In this document: piece after piece, positions 24,354-35,867 of the stretch
Layout of the letters: each line of letters begins with the position of its first letter
Numbering within the stretch: position 1 is the stretch's first letter
Assembly (NCBI GenBank): GCA_002197995.1
Contig: NGZR01000005.1
Span: forward strand, 1,364,001-1,428,000
DNA length: 64,000 bases
Direction of reading: 5' to 3'
Origin: Gaeumannomyces sp. JS-464
Lineage: Eukaryota; Ascomycota; Sordariomycetes; Magnaporthales; Magnaporthaceae
Notes under the pieces: generated by a model
Told to the model about the DNA's origin: nothing
Database searches by the model: none
Seen by the model: the letters and a program-made list of their open reading frames with translations, nothing else
Position numbers and translations under genes: made by a program

Positions 24354-25528
24354 TCAGTATAGGAACAGCCTCGCCTTTGCGTCCTCGACAACCCAGGCCA
24401 GGCCCTCCTTGAGGTTCTGGCCCGTCATTGCGCTGCACTCCAGCAAGTTCCACCGATGGGTCCTGATCTCGTTGAGTTGCAGTGCCTGCGGGGGTGGGCG
24501 AGAAACAGTCTAGTGTCAGCGTCATCGAACCCTGCCCTGCCATGGAATCCCGAGAACCCAGGCAGCGAAGAAGTCCAACGCAACCCACTCCGGCACAATT
24601 GGCGGGGATAATGAATAAACAAACCTGGATTATCTCGTCCCTCTCCATGCAGCCGTTGACGTCTGTTTTGTTGGCAAACACCATAAGGCTGGCGCCTGAC
24701 AAACGCTGTGACGAGCAAAGAAACGCCGCACAATTAGCAATTGCGCACAAGAGGTACTCCCGTTCTTGGCACGCAGCCGGTGATATCCGAGAAGAGCCCA
24801 GGGGAGAGGAGGAGGGGTCATGACGCAGGGGAACAAAGGAGACGGCGCCCAAGACAGCACGCACGCACCTCCTCCTGGAGCAGACCTGCGAGCTCCACAC
24901 GGCAGTCGTCGATTCTTAGGCGGTCGGTCGCGTCGACGACCCAGATCAGAGCGTCTGTCTTCTCAAAGTAGTTGCGCCAGTAAGACCTGAGCGTCTTCTG
25001 GCCGCCGACGTCCCCTAAACACCAAGGTTGGCGCCTCGCCGTCAGTGTGCAAGTACGATGACGCGTGCGGTGCCCCACCATGCAAAAACAACCCGTCTAG
25101 GTGTAAACAGTCGCCAGGGGCAACTCACAGATGTTCAGCTTGTAGCTGGTTTGGGGTTGGGCATCAGTTGCATTAGCGGGTGTGGTACCTTGGACACGCC
25201 TCGGCGCCGGGAAAGTGCGGGAGTGCACCCTTCTCGCTCCCTCTCTCCGTGCTTACCCCTCGTAGTCGATTGTCTTGATGATGAAGCCAAGGGTCGGGCT
25301 GACGGTGTTGACGTCCTCGCCCATGATCTTCTTGACAATCGTGGTTTTTCCAGCGTTGTCGAGGCCCCTGGCACATGCCCAAGCGGCAGCTCAGCGTCCG
25401 CTCCTCCCTGGACACAAGATACCAAAAGAAGCCCGCAGAAGGCAATCTACATGCACCTTCACTACTCACAGCATCAGGATCCGGAGCTCCTTGTCCTTGA
25501 GTCTCGCCTTCCGAAGAATAGACAGCAT
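24354..25528 (-). CDS. ARL2: ADP-ribosylation factor-like GTPase 2 (Cin4-type)
   Basis: A small GTPase that works with tubulin cofactors in microtubule biogenesis. Six exons on the minus strand: 25528-25470, 25367-25257, 25145-25129, 25014-24869, 24705-24625 and 24485-24354. Together they encode 181 residues, the usual ARL2 size. The GTPase motifs are all present: GLDNAGKTT (P-loop, split after its first residue by intron 1), SPTLGF (switch I Thr), WDVGGQ (switch II), NKTD (base) and CSAMTG. The N-terminus [14 protein letters not shown] lacks the glycine-2 that would be myristoylated in ARFs, as in ARL2. Exon 3 is only 17 nt. All introns are GT-AG and the frame is intact. Confidence 0.95.
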
Positions 25529-27150
25529 TGTGGCGGTTGTGTTGGGATCACTGCTCCTGTTGGTGTTGTTGCTCCTACTTTTTTATTTTCTCCTGCCTGC
25601 CGGTGAAAAAGAGTTTGGCCGCAGGGACAAGCTAGGTGCAGGTGGTGGTTCACCCCATGGACCTCTTAGGCAAGGCTGACCATCCACCTAAGCTCTCTGC
25701 AGACTCCAGGCAAGCAGGTGCCAAGGAAAGGGTGAAAGCAATTTGATCGTCTCGAATGTTGACTCCTTCCTTACGAGGTAGCAACGGCCGAGCGAATACT
25801 GTCTGGTCTGTCCCGTTTGTTAGAGCTGGTCCCCTGGTCCGTTCTCAACGTCCGGTATTGGTGTGGGACGGCGGCGGGCCAAGACTGTGACACAGAATAT
25901 GGGTCTGTCACGTGAATACGACTTTAGCAGGACGAACCAGTGCCATTTGGTTTACGCCCCAACACATTGGACCTCGATATCAGACATGCTGGTTTGGTCT
26001 GGCAACCCCATGGAAAGTCCGTCTGCTAGCATCGCGAGCAGATGCTTGCCAGTCCCGCTGCTACTATACACGCTCTACCGCTGCAAGGGGGCCCATTGGT
26101 GATGGATGTCTGCTTCTATTCCAGTCAGCAGGCTGCAAATATCTTTGAGCATGGTTGGCCAACACGGCTGGCTGTCTACGGCAGGCAGACCCAAAGTCTC
26201 TGGAACTTTCCTACACTCCAAGATGGACGCGACACTGCAGTCATCACGGCCTAGTGGGCACCTACCTCTCTGCTAGGTGATCGTGAATGTTTGGTGGGAT
26301 CGAAAGCATGGATGGTGCCACAAAATCAAGCCCCCCTGGACGGTGCTATTGCGCCGTGCGGTGCCTTGTCGAGGACGCGCCTTCCTAGGGCAGAAAGAAT
26401 CGAGTTCCTGCCGCTCCAAGAGGTGACAACCCCAAGAACTGTCCAATCAGACAATTCCTTTTTGTGCTCAACACCGATATAAACCTCCCGCACAAAGTCG
26501 GCTGCCTTTCTCTGACCCGCCTCACCAACGTCTGCTCTCCCACCGTTTGTCACGCCTCGACTCCTCGCGGCAGGCGGCAGCATCATCTCTCGTCAGTCGA
26601 TTCTCGTGTCAACACTTTTGTTTCTCCAGCAGAGGTCCTTTCCTCTCTTGTCAATCTGTCTGTCGCTTCTGATTCCCCAAGAGTCTTTCTTCATCTCTGC
26701 CTCACCAGCCTCGACTCCCCGGCCTGACTTCCCTGGGCGTGCCCCAAGTGCCTCTGGTGCCTGTTCTCAGCTGATGTCTTGTCTCTCTGGCTGGCACGCT
26801 TTCCCGGTAAGTACAATCCGCCATCAGCTGTTGGGCTGTTGAGACCTCCCAGCGTCCCTCCCGTTGCCTCGAGGTGCCTGGCTTCCCTGGGAGCACTACC
26901 CTCAACAACTGTACCACGCCACCTCAGATCCCTCTCAGTCTCGCCCCTTCCGAAATTCACGCTGCCTGTTTCTGCCCACATCAGTCTCCGTTCCCTGAGC
27001 CATCACCTCGTTCTTTTCCCTCCTCCGACACCACTGTCATATCCTTTTCGGCGCCGTGCACCTACAACCATATCCTACACAGCCGGCGCGTCCGAAGCTG
27101 ACATTATTTTTAAGCAACCTCGTTCAGACAACAACCATGTCTCCCAGCAG
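25529..27150. other. divergent intergenic region with a long CT-rich leader
   Basis: This is shared upstream DNA of ARL2 (left) and the GNAT-fold gene (right). From about 26500 to 27135 the plus strand is pyrimidine-rich, as in many fungal leaders. It contains a GTAAGT donor at about 26810, so a 5' UTR intron or an earlier coding exon is possible. The downstream frame is open back to 26779, but that stretch looks like leader sequence. Confidence 0.5.
26443..26483 (+). promoter_or_regulatory. CCAAT and TATA elements
   Basis: A CCAAT pentamer (26443-26447) lies 30 bp before TATAAA (26478-26483), followed by the CT-rich leader of the GNAT-fold gene. Spacing and order suit a core promoter reading rightward. 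No transcript data support it. Confidence 0.5.
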
Positions 27151-30100
27151 ATGCTACCCGCCTTCTCCTCTGGGCCCCGGCGGCCGCTTCGGGCTCCTGA
27201 GGAGCCAGGAGACGGGGACCTGGCGCCGTCTCCCAGACAGCACTCTTCGCGAAGGCCGCACAACGAGGCGGCATACTGGCACAGAAGGAACCTGGAAGCC
27301 CGTCGCCGCGAGCGAGCGGCGAGCGAGCCAGGCCCATCCTCGCTCAGTGCTGAGACCAGTGTCACTCCCAATGCCACGCCTGATGTCGCTCTCAGTGCTG
27401 GTCCTGGTGCCACAACTGGTGCCACTCCTGGTGCCACTCTCAATGCCGCCCTGGGTGCCGCTCCTCGCGCAGTTCCCCGCCTCTCTACCCGCAGCTCAAG
27501 GCTGAACCGCTCAGACCCCTCTCCATCTCACTTGCGCCGTCCTCCCTATGCTGGCGAGAGAGCCTCAGCCAACCTCTCTACGGAAGACAATGAAGCACGC
27601 CGTGCCCAATACTATCGGCAAAACTACCTCAGAGGCGGCGGCGTGGTTGACCAGCTCGACCCTCCGGATGGCCGTTACGTGGAGATTCGCCGCCAACGCC
27701 GCTACATTGAGCGAGAGCAGTCTGAAGAAGATATTCCATTGCTCGATCCGCGGCTCTACGGTATTCCCCGCAACCCATACCGCACGTCGCTGGCTGGCCG
27801 CCCGGTAGTCTACAACTACGGCGACCTGCGTAACAGCAATAGCAACGTACCTACCTTCTTGAGGGACCAGCCTCCCGCTCTGGCCAGCTCCCCGTCGGGT
27901 CTTGCCCCGATCGACGAGACTGAAGCCGACATGTCGTCGCAGGATGTGGCTGACGCGGCCTCTCGCCGGTCGTCTCGTCAGCATGAGAGCTCGAATGGCA
28001 CCGTTGCTCCCCTTGTCATCCCCGTCGGACGCATCGCCTTCACTGACCGGCCGGACTCCAACCGTGGAGAGGCTTCGGATCCGGCTGCCGCTAGTCGAGC
28101 CGAATCAGCTGCCGTCCCCAATACTACACCTTACCCCATCGGCGACGCGGTTCTCACAAATCACGTAGGACCCAGCTCTTCCTCCAGCGATGAAGAGGAA
28201 TTGAGAGAGACTCCAGCTCACGAGGCTCCCGACGGCGATCTCGCCCGTCAGCCTGCTACAAGCCCCTTTGTTGATGGAGGCCATGACGTCGAGACTCCCG
28301 GTCGTGTTCATGGTAGCGCTGTCCCTGAAGACTCGGCCGCTCACATGCAGAACACCTCTGCCCCAGATGACGCGGCCACCCGCGTTCAGGACGACTTGTC
28401 CGCTTTCATCCCGGAGAATCGTTTCATCGGAAACTCGCCCACTTATTTCCAAGATGGAGTCTTCGTTGGGAGTTTCCAGGAGACGCTCAAGTTTCTCATC
28501 GCCGCTACAGAACCTGCCCTTCTGCTTAGCGTCGAGGACCTCTGGGACTACTACGACGGAGAAAGCAGCCCCCGCCCACAAGGTACTGGCGCGGCCGACG
28601 AGGCTGGAGAGCCGTCGGCAGCCAATGAAGCCAACAAGACCGGAAACACTGGAGGTGTCGATGAAGTTGCCACCAATGACACTGCCGTCAATGGCGCCGT
28701 CGTCAATGACACTGCCGCCGCTGGAGTTGCTATCGATGATACTGTCGTCAACGGAGCTGCCGTCAGGGCTCAAGTTTCTGCTCCAGTCAGCAAGGCCAAA
28801 GCCCCTGGAGCCTTTGATGCGGCTGGCAAGGCTAGGGAGTCCCCAACAGCCGCTGTGGCAGTCGTCAATGCCGTCGGCGATCTTAGACATCATAGAGCGG
28901 CCGGCTCAGTTGACCAGGTCGAGCATTCCAACTCGGCTGACGAGATTGATGGCACTGGAGCGGTCGATGTGATCTATGAGCTTCGATCCGGCCACGCTCC
29001 GAGCAGCCTGAGTGACTGCACCTCGTCCTATCCACTGGTCCCATTTACCTATGACATCGACAAAGACCCTCATATCAGAATCAGGCTCCAGCGGCAGAGC
29101 AACACTCCTCTCGACATTCGCGCCCAGATTGCTCCCCGGAACGACTTGGGAAAGGACATGGACGGCCGCTTCGTGCGCTGCAACTGGACTGAGGACCCTG
29201 GCGAAACCAAGAACTACCTTTCTTCGGCAACCTTCCTCGGACGCACAGTCGGACACTGGCGTGAGAGCGTGCCCAACCTCTTCTATGGCGGCTCAAACCT
29301 TGGCGACGGACCCGATGTGCAGAAATTCACAGCTCTTGTCTTGGAGAAGACCGACTGCGACATCAATCCGCAAGATCTCGCCTTTCAGACTCCATATGTG
29401 TCAAGGGATGCCCTCCCGAACCCCGATGACGCTGGCAAGATGCTGGATGCCCCGCGAGAGCGCATGTACAATGCCTTCGAGAAGCGCAGGGAGGACCGCG
29501 CAGCCAAACGGGCCCTTAGTGGCATGAACTACTACTCGGTGGGCGAGGTCGATGAGCTGGGTCTCGGCGTCTCCCTTCAGGCTGCGCCCAAAGTTCAGAG
29601 CTTCGAGCCCGATGTCACCTGTTACCTCCGGCCTGCGAGAGCCGAGGACATCGGAGAGATTCAGATGATTTACAACCACGAGGTCACCCATGGCACCCAG
29701 TCCAGAGACATGCACAAGGTCACGGCCACAGACTTTGCCTCCACGCTCGACAAATGCAAGGCCTCGAATCTGCCATTCATCGTCGCCATCGCCGGGCTTG
29801 AGCACGACGTTCGAGGAAACAAGCCTTCGCAGAAGAAGTGGCAGACAGGCGAGCCAGAGAAAGGCGAGCTGCTCGGCTTCGCCTTCCTGTCCAACTACTG
29901 CGTGGGCCTCTGCGGCGCCACCGACTCGACCGGGAGCTCGTCCGTCCGCCTGAGCGTCGTCGTCCACCCCCAGCATCGCCGCAAGTTCATCGGACATGCG
30001 CTCATGGACAAGATGCTGCAGCTGGTGTGCCCTGACTATGCGTACCAGGACACGGCGGCATTTGTCGACCATGGGGCGAGCCCAGCCCACCGTGGCCCGG

Positions 30101-30294
30101 GGTTCTCGCCCCGGCAGTTCCGACATTTGTTTGTTGAGGTCTTGGCCCAGGAGGGCGACCAACGGTCGTCGGACGGGTACGCGCAGTTCTTTGGAGAACG
30201 ATTCGGGTTCTCCAAGCTGTTCCAGTTAAAGCAGAGCCATGATCACCGGGGCTCGCCCTACAACCAGACGACCTGGTACCGGGAGGCCCAGTAG
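27151..30294 (+). CDS. large fungal protein with C-terminal GNAT acyltransferase fold
   Basis: About 1047 residues from the in-frame ATG at 27151 to TAG 30294. A better-placed ATG at 27137 (ACAACCATGT) is in another frame; a single missing base would join it. The first 600 residues are disordered: an imperfect Gly/Ala/Thr repeat near 27360-27470, a region of short acidic motifs, and Val/Asn/Asp repeats (NDTAVNGAVVNDTA) at about 28670-28760. A central block (FTYDIDKDPHIRIRLQ and onward) looks folded. The C-terminus begins TCYLRPARAEDIGEIQMIYN, contains LLGFAFLSNY and SVVVHPQHRRKFIGHALMDK, and ends FGERFGFSKLFQLKQ, the layout of a GNAT acetyl-CoA site. Substrate and partners are unknown. No introns are needed. 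Localisation cannot be read. Confidence 0.8.
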   Translation: MLPAFSSGPRRPLRAPEEPGDGDLAPSPRQHSSRRPHNEAAYWHRRNLEARRRERAASEPGPSSLSAETSVTPNATPDVALSAGPGATTGATPGATLNAALGAAPRAVPRLSTRSSRLNRSDPSPSHLRRPPYAGERASANLSTEDNEARRAQYYRQNYLRGGGVVDQLDPPDGRYVEIRRQRRYIEREQSEEDIPLLDPRLYGIPRNPYRTSLAGRPVVYNYGDLRNSNSNVPTFLRDQPPALASSPSGLAPIDETEADMSSQDVADAASRRSSRQHESSNGTVAPLVIPVGRIAFTDRPDSNRGEASDPAAASRAESAAVPNTTPYPIGDAVLTNHVGPSSSSSDEEELRETPAHEAPDGDLARQPATSPFVDGGHDVETPGRVHGSAVPEDSAAHMQNTSAPDDAATRVQDDLSAFIPENRFIGNSPTYFQDGVFVGSFQETLKFLIAATEPALLLSVEDLWDYYDGESSPRPQGTGAADEAGEPSAANEANKTGNTGGVDEVATNDTAVNGAVVNDTAAAGVAIDDTVVNGAAVRAQVSAPVSKAKAPGAFDAAGKARESPTAAVAVVNAVGDLRHHRAAGSVDQVEHSNSADEIDGTGAVDVIYELRSGHAPSSLSDCTSSYPLVPFTYDIDKDPHIRIRLQRQSNTPLDIRAQIAPRNDLGKDMDGRFVRCNWTEDPGETKNYLSSATFLGRTVGHWRESVPNLFYGGSNLGDGPDVQKFTALVLEKTDCDINPQDLAFQTPYVSRDALPNPDDAGKMLDAPRERMYNAFEKRREDRAAKRALSGMNYYSVGEVDELGLGVSLQAAPKVQSFEPDVTCYLRPARAEDIGEIQMIYNHEVTHGTQSRDMHKVTATDFASTLDKCKASNLPFIVAIAGLEHDVRGNKPSQKKWQTGEPEKGELLGFAFLSNYCVGLCGATDSTGSSSVRLSVVVHPQHRRKFIGHALMDKMLQLVCPDYAYQDTAAFVDHGASPAHRGPGFSPRQFRHLFVEVLAQEGDQRSSDGYAQFFGERFGFSKLFQLKQSHDHRGSPYNQTTWYREAQ

Positions 30295-31309
30295 ACGCCC
30301 CTCCCCTCCCCCTTTCCCCTCTCCCCCTCTCGCCGCCGCCTCCTCCCCCTAGAACGGGGGTTTGTGTAGATTAGATACCAGTATTGTTTTCTTGTTTTTG
30401 TTTTTGTTTTTTTATTTTTATTTTTTAAAAAAACAAAAATATAAAAAAACAGAAAGTGTCGTTGTCTTTTTTTTTTTTTTTTTGTCAAAATATTAAATCA
30501 TTATAAAAACAGGTTTCATGCTACGTGATAGTGACTGGCGCTTGATAAATGTTCCCAGTCTTTTCAGAAAGTGACTCGGGGTTTCCAAACGCAGCTCTTT
30601 TGTACAGAACGGCAGGCCTTTCAGGGGCATGGCTGACAACACTTCTGATACCAGGACCGGCCAAGGTGAGCATCGTCGTGGGCCCTGTTCACTGCCCGTT
30701 TGAGACATGGCCCGCAGTTCTTACAACGCAGAGCCCTTTCTCCAACACCAAATGGATGCAGGGATGGCCACGGCAGTCAGGGCTCATGATGACGACACGA
30801 ACGGCAAGCAGCAAGGGCTCGGCGGTGGGGTGGGAGCTTATAAGCGGGGTAGGTTGTGAGGTAATTGCGAGTGAATTGGATGCTACATTTGCTGGTGATG
30901 GGGTCAACTGTTATGCGCGCAGTGGGTAGGAAAGCCTATGATAGTAAGTATCTGGTACCTACCTACCTAGATATGGTGAGGGGTACTTTGTTTGACTGTA
31001 AAGAACTCGGCTGGTGCTAATCAGTACAAGGCAGTGGACCACTTCTACCTATGATGCCCCTGGTGCATGTTTGAATCGGGCCATGATGCCGAACCAAGTC
31101 CGGCTCTGAGAGACTGCCAGCCAGGACGAGAAACAGACAAGGCCGAACACCGGAAACTTATACTTGCCCTCCTCACAACCACCCTTTGTCCTTCACAGAC
31201 GTCAAGCCCCTCCTCTTGAAAAGACGTGCAAACACCAAAGGCCCAAGAAACCCCAGCAGAACAGGTAGGCATCCCACACAAGGAAAACCAAGACAGAAAA
31301 AAAAACAAA
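30295..31309. other. intergenic, low-complexity 3' flank then FGH promoter
   Basis: A C/T-rich tract (30297-30350) and A/T homopolymers (T run about 30467-30483) form the 3' flank of the GNAT-fold gene. The right half is the upstream region of the formylglutathione hydrolase gene, with ACCT repeats near 30956. No gene was seen. Confidence 0.5.
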
Positions 31310-32531
31310 ATGGCCTTCACCAAAACCATCGCCTCCTTCGGCGGTCGGCTCCTCAAGCTGTCGCACCAGTCGGCCACGACGGGCACCGAGATGGCGGTGC
31401 ACCTGTACGTGCCGCCGCAGGCGGTGCGAGACGGCAAGAAGGTGCCGCTGCTCTTCTACCTGTCGGGCCTGACGTGCTCGCCCGACAACTGCGCCGAGAA
31501 GGGCTTCTTCCAGCACGGCGCGGCGCGCGCGGGCGTCGCCGTCGCCTACCCGGACACGTCGCCGCGCGGCCTCTCCCTCCCCGGCGAGGACGACGCGTGG
31601 GACTTTGGGTCCGCCGCGTCGTTTTACATCGACGCGACCAAGGAGCCGTACGGGAAGAACTACAAGATGGAAACGTACCTGACGAGGGAGCTGCCGGACC
31701 TGCTGTACGGCAGCGAGGAGGGGATGAAGTGGCTGGACAGGGCCAAGGGCATGAGCATCACGGGCCACTCGATGGGCGGCCACGGCGCGCTGACGCTGTA
31801 CCTCAAGAACCCGGGGAATGTACCGCAGCGTCAGCGCGTTCGCGCCCATCGCGAACCCGTCAAGCTGCCCCTGGGGCGAGAAGGCGTTCTCGGGCTACCT
31901 GGGCGACGACAGGGAGGTGTGGAAGCGGCACGACGCGACGGAGCTGGTCAAGGGGTGGAAGGGCGGGGACCTGAAGATGCTCATTGACGTGGTGGGTTTT
32001 TCTGTTCCCCCCCCCCCCCCCCCCCCCCCCCTCCACTTTCGTCCCATCTTATTATCTCCCATCCCGCTTGTCCCCCCTGTTTGTTCTCTTTGCCTGTGCC
32101 CTTTCTTTCTAGGATGGCGGAACTAACGATACTTCTACGCCACATGCACACAGGGCACCGGAGACGACTTTTACAAGCAGAAGCAGCTCCTCCCCGAGAA
32201 CTTTGGGCAGGCCGTCAAGGAGGCCGGGCTCACCGGCCTGAACCTGAGGTATCAGGAGGTACGAACGAAAGCCCCCTTCCTCCTGGATCAGCCGCGCATC
32301 TCGCTCTTTGGCCTCGTGACCATGCTGACGGCTTTGGGCACCCACCCTAGGACTACGATCACTCGTACTACTTTGTGGCCTGTAAGTGTCTTGGCGTACA
32401 TCCCGATTCTGCGGCCTTGGTTTTTTTTCCCCGTGTTTCTCGCCCAGCCGCTAACCATAACCCTCTCCAACACAAAAACAGCCTTCAGCGACGAGCATGT
32501 CGACCACGCTGCCAAGTATCTCGACGTCTAA
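31310..32531 (+). CDS. S-formylglutathione hydrolase (esterase D family)
   Basis: A cytosolic serine esterase that hydrolyses S-formylglutathione in glutathione-dependent formaldehyde oxidation. Exons are 31310-31991, 32154-32258, 32351-32381 and 32482-32531, giving about 288 residues, the family size. Visible features are the oxyanion region FYLSGLTC, the nucleophile elbow [10 protein letters not shown], the acid-loop GTGDDFYKQ and the catalytic His in DYDHSYYF. The start follows an A-rich leader (ACAAAATGGCC). One base is extra near 31812-31820 (CCGGGGAATG): KNPG must continue as [14 protein letters not shown] in the next frame. Summed exon length leaves one base over, as expected for a single error. 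Intron 1 contains a run of 25 C. Confidence 0.93.
32007..32031. repeat. C25 homopolymer in FGH intron 1
   Basis: An uninterrupted run of 25 cytosines begins 15 nt inside the intron. A G24 run lies 1.1 kb away at 33125. Its exact length is doubtful in any assembly. Confidence 0.9.
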
Positions 32532-33288
32532 GCGGCCCATTCTGTCGAGGGAGTGTCGCATAGTCTCCCGCTAGTTTAGCTGCCGAACCGCAGCCAGGCT
32601 CGGGAGATGTGGAGAGAGTTTCCCCTGCCACCAACTTATACTCACAAGAGCGAACCGATCGGCAGCGCGGCGGATATGAGCATGTGTCTTCAACACATTC
32701 GGGAGCGCAATCAGTCTCTTTTCTGTTCCTGCTAGGGGAGTTATGTACTTCGTGAATAATGTTATTATGGACAAGGAATCCCGCGTTCTGCTTCCATGAA
32801 ACCAAACTGCAAAAAGAACTCGTAGCTGCTGGCAGAGGCTACAGATCATCATTCTCCAAGAAGGCTCGTTGAGCTGTTCATTCCGGTATCCAAAGAAGAA
32901 GAAGAGAAGGAAGCGTAGAGGTGATATGAGGAGACGAGGGACGAAAAACAGGGGGTTCAAGAACCATCCACCTCTTGAAAACACATACCAATAAAACAAG
33001 CACCAACCGCCTCCCTATTTGTCGAACATATTGTCTGCTTGTTTGATTTCTTCTTCGTGCAACCAACGTCATCATCGCCTTGTCCTATCCACAATCCTTC
33101 ATAACCTCGTAGAACACGTCAAAAGGGGGGGGGGGGGGGGGGGGGGGGAGAGGGCAAGAAGCGGAAAGAGGAAACATGAATGGCCTCGCTCCGAGAATTA
33201 AGGGGGTCAAAATACCTCACCAAACCCTTCCTCTCCACACATAGCACACTCGGCAGGCAGCCAACAAATCATCTCAGATTCCCTCTCC
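32532..33288. other. convergent intergenic region
   Basis: This holds the 3' flanks of the FGH gene and the Afi1/MesA gene, which converge. It contains the G24 run. No gene was seen. Confidence 0.55.
33125..33148. repeat. G24 homopolymer
   Basis: An uninterrupted run of 24 guanines in the convergent intergenic region. It is complementary to the C25 run at 32007-32031, so the pair forms an inverted repeat around the 3' half of the FGH gene. Confidence 0.9.
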
Positions 33289-35867
33289 TCAGCTGACCCG
33301 CTTCTCGACAACAACAGGCGCAGCGAACCCCTCCTTCTCAAGCTTGGCGCGCATCTCGAGCTCGGCCTCGCGGCGGATGCGCGTGTAGGCGAGCCTCTCG
33401 AACCGCGTCAGGCCCCTCCACCAGTGCCTGCCGGCCTCGTGCTCGCTGATGCGGTCCAGCAGGTCGGCCGTCCGGAGGCGGACGTCGCGGTCCTTGTGGA
33501 ACAGGCCCAGGGCCAGGTAGAACAGGCCGGCGTGCGACTCGGGCGCGACGGTGAGCAGGAGGCTGATCTCGTCGTACGAGTGCACGTGGCGCGAGAAGGC
33601 CATGTAGACCTCGCGGCTCTGGGCCGGCGTGAGGCGCTGCGTGCGGAGCCGGTCGTGCATGTGGTGCAGGTCCAGGCCCTTGAGTGGCTTGACGGCGTAC
33701 ATTTGTGCGGCGTCCTGTGCAGGGGTGCATGTTAGCAACCATGGATATAAACGGCCGAGATGTGAAGGGGGTGAGACAAACGTGAATAAAGTTATAGTAG
33801 CTCCTCGTATTCCTCCAGCCCTCTATCCTCGTCACGTTGCCCGCCAGCTCGCGCAGCTTGGCGTTTTCGTCGGGCCAGACGTATCCGTGGCCGCCCGCGG
33901 GCGGCTGCGGCGGGGCGCCATTACCGTCGCCGGCAGCGCCCTCAGGGTCGGTGCTGCCGAGGTACAGGGCGCTGGCGCCGTAGACGCTTTCCTCGAAAGA
34001 GGCGGCGACGCGTGTGAACTTGAGCACCCAGTCGCGCCACTTTGCGCGTATGACGCGCTCGCCCGCCCGTGCCGCGATGCTGCGCAAGATGTCGGCCATG
34101 AAGGCGTTGTCGCCCGTCAGGTCCGCGTTGGCCGCCGCGCCCGCCTGGCCCCCGCCGGAGCCGGGCGTGACGAACTGCGCATAGCTCGGATTCTGCTGCC
34201 GGAAGTATATGAGCCCCTCCGTCATGGGCGCGTCCTCGATGCGGCTGCTGATCTTGACGCGGCCCGTGGGCAGGTCGCACAGCACGTCCCACCACTCCGG
34301 GTGCAGGTCAAACGTCGGGTTCGTCACGCCCGCGATGAAGCCGGGGACGTTGAGGAGGTCGTCGATCTTGGACAGGTCCGTGTAGGGGAAGGCGAAGCGG
34401 GTGAAGCTGCGCAGGATCCCGCCCGAGGCCAGAGCACAAGCCGCCAGGACGGCCTCTGCGACCTCTCCCGAGGGCATCCCGTGCCCGATGAAGACGACGC
34501 GCTTCTGGGTCAGCAGAGCATTGACCAGCACGATGATGGGGTGGGTGTTGGGCCCGTTGGTGGTTAAATGCGGGTGAGTGCGGAAGGGCTGGGGGCTCTT
34601 GGCGTGCGGTTCCGAGAAATTCTGGATCAGCTTGATGAGCGAGAAGTCGCCCACCGTCTCGGGCATGACGGCCACAGGCACCTTGATGGGTATCGGGATG
34701 CCCTTGTAGACCACCTTGCTCTCGAACTCGTGCGTGTCACGCGGTACCGAGTACGTCGACTGGCCGCCCTCGAAGTGCGCCTTGGTCCCTGCTCTAGAGA
34801 TGCCTGGGCGCTTCGTGCTGCCGTCAGCCGGCTGGTCCGCCTTCTCGTCCTGGTCCTCGGCCATCCTCATCTGGATCATCTCCTCAAACTTCTCTACAAA
34901 TAGATCCTTGTTGTCGCTTGCCTGCAGCAGATGCCTTTCCAAGAGGCTCAGCTTGGGCATGAGCGACAGATCCATGGCGTTGACCGCATCGTACAACATA
35001 GCTAGCGTCTCGGGAACGGGTGCCTTAAAGTATTCCTCGAGTGCCAGCAGTAGAAGCGGCTGTGCAGCGAGCGTGCGCAAGCACGGCGATCCGGGTTTAG
35101 CCTTGAGGTCCAAATTTGGGGCAATTCATGAGCGGTATAGGGGTACCAACCTTGTATATGTGTAGAAATGGATGCCTGGTGCATATCGCCATTGCTTTGA
35201 CGATGGACCCGCGCTTGGCGTTCGGGTCTAGCTTGGTGTAGACGAGGTTCAGCACGTATATCAGGGGCGGGCCCTCGTCACAGTCAGGCTCGCTGTCTGT
35301 CGAGGCATCGTCGTCCCAGTCGTTCTGCTCCGCGCCGTCGTCCTCGCCGTCCTCGCCATCGGCGACAGGGAGACCAGCGGCCCTGTCGCGCCGCCTTTGC
35401 CGCCGCTTCTTGCGGGCCTCCATGGCCTGGCGCTCCTGGTCCTCTTCCTCCTCGGTCTGGTCCTTGTGCAGGAAGAAGATGGTCCAGTCCTGGTTGCGGC
35501 GGTGGGCGCCGTCGGGCAGCATCAGCTCGGCCAGCATGCTCTCGTCGCCGGTGATGGCGACGGGGTACTGGTGCTCCATGACAGAGCCGCGGTCGATGTC
35601 GAACTCGGCGACCAGGATGTACTCGACATGGGTGTCGGTGGCGCCGCGCGGGTACTGGGAGCGCAGCTTGCGGGAAGGGTGGGCGTCGGGGTTGTAGCGG
35701 CGGGGGACGTCGGCGGCGGACAGGGAGGAGTGCTGGGAGGAGACGCCGGTGCCGGTGGAGGGCGACTTGCTCTTGGAGCTCGGGTTGGAGGTGCGGTCGG
35801 TCTGGTCCGACATGACGGCGGTCTGGGGCGGCTGGGGCGAGCGCGAGGGGCGCGACAACTGCGACAT
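33289..35867 (-). CDS. AFI1: Afi1/MesA polarity protein (DENN-like, Arf3 docking)
   Basis: A cortical protein that in yeast binds the GTPase Arf3 and in Aspergillus (MesA) stabilises the polarity axis. Exons on the minus strand are 35867-35151, 35059-33782 and 33714-33289, all in phase, giving 806 residues. The N-terminal Afi1 docking domain reads [20 protein letters not shown] and [12 protein letters not shown], followed by an acidic/basic linker. The central SPA/DENN-like domain includes [26 protein letters not shown] and the segment [13 protein letters not shown]-terminal helical part follows ([14 protein letters not shown]). Splice sites are canonical (GTTGGT to CACAG; GTTTGT to CACAG). 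The frame is intact. A second ATG 18 codons in (MSDQTDRTS) is also a possible start. I assign the family by recalled domain motifs. Confidence 0.88.

Noticed and set aside
26779..27150. N-terminal extension of the GNAT-fold protein to ATG 26779
   Set aside because: The stretch is CT-rich leader sequence with a GTAAGT donor and no conserved look; kept as 5' UTR.
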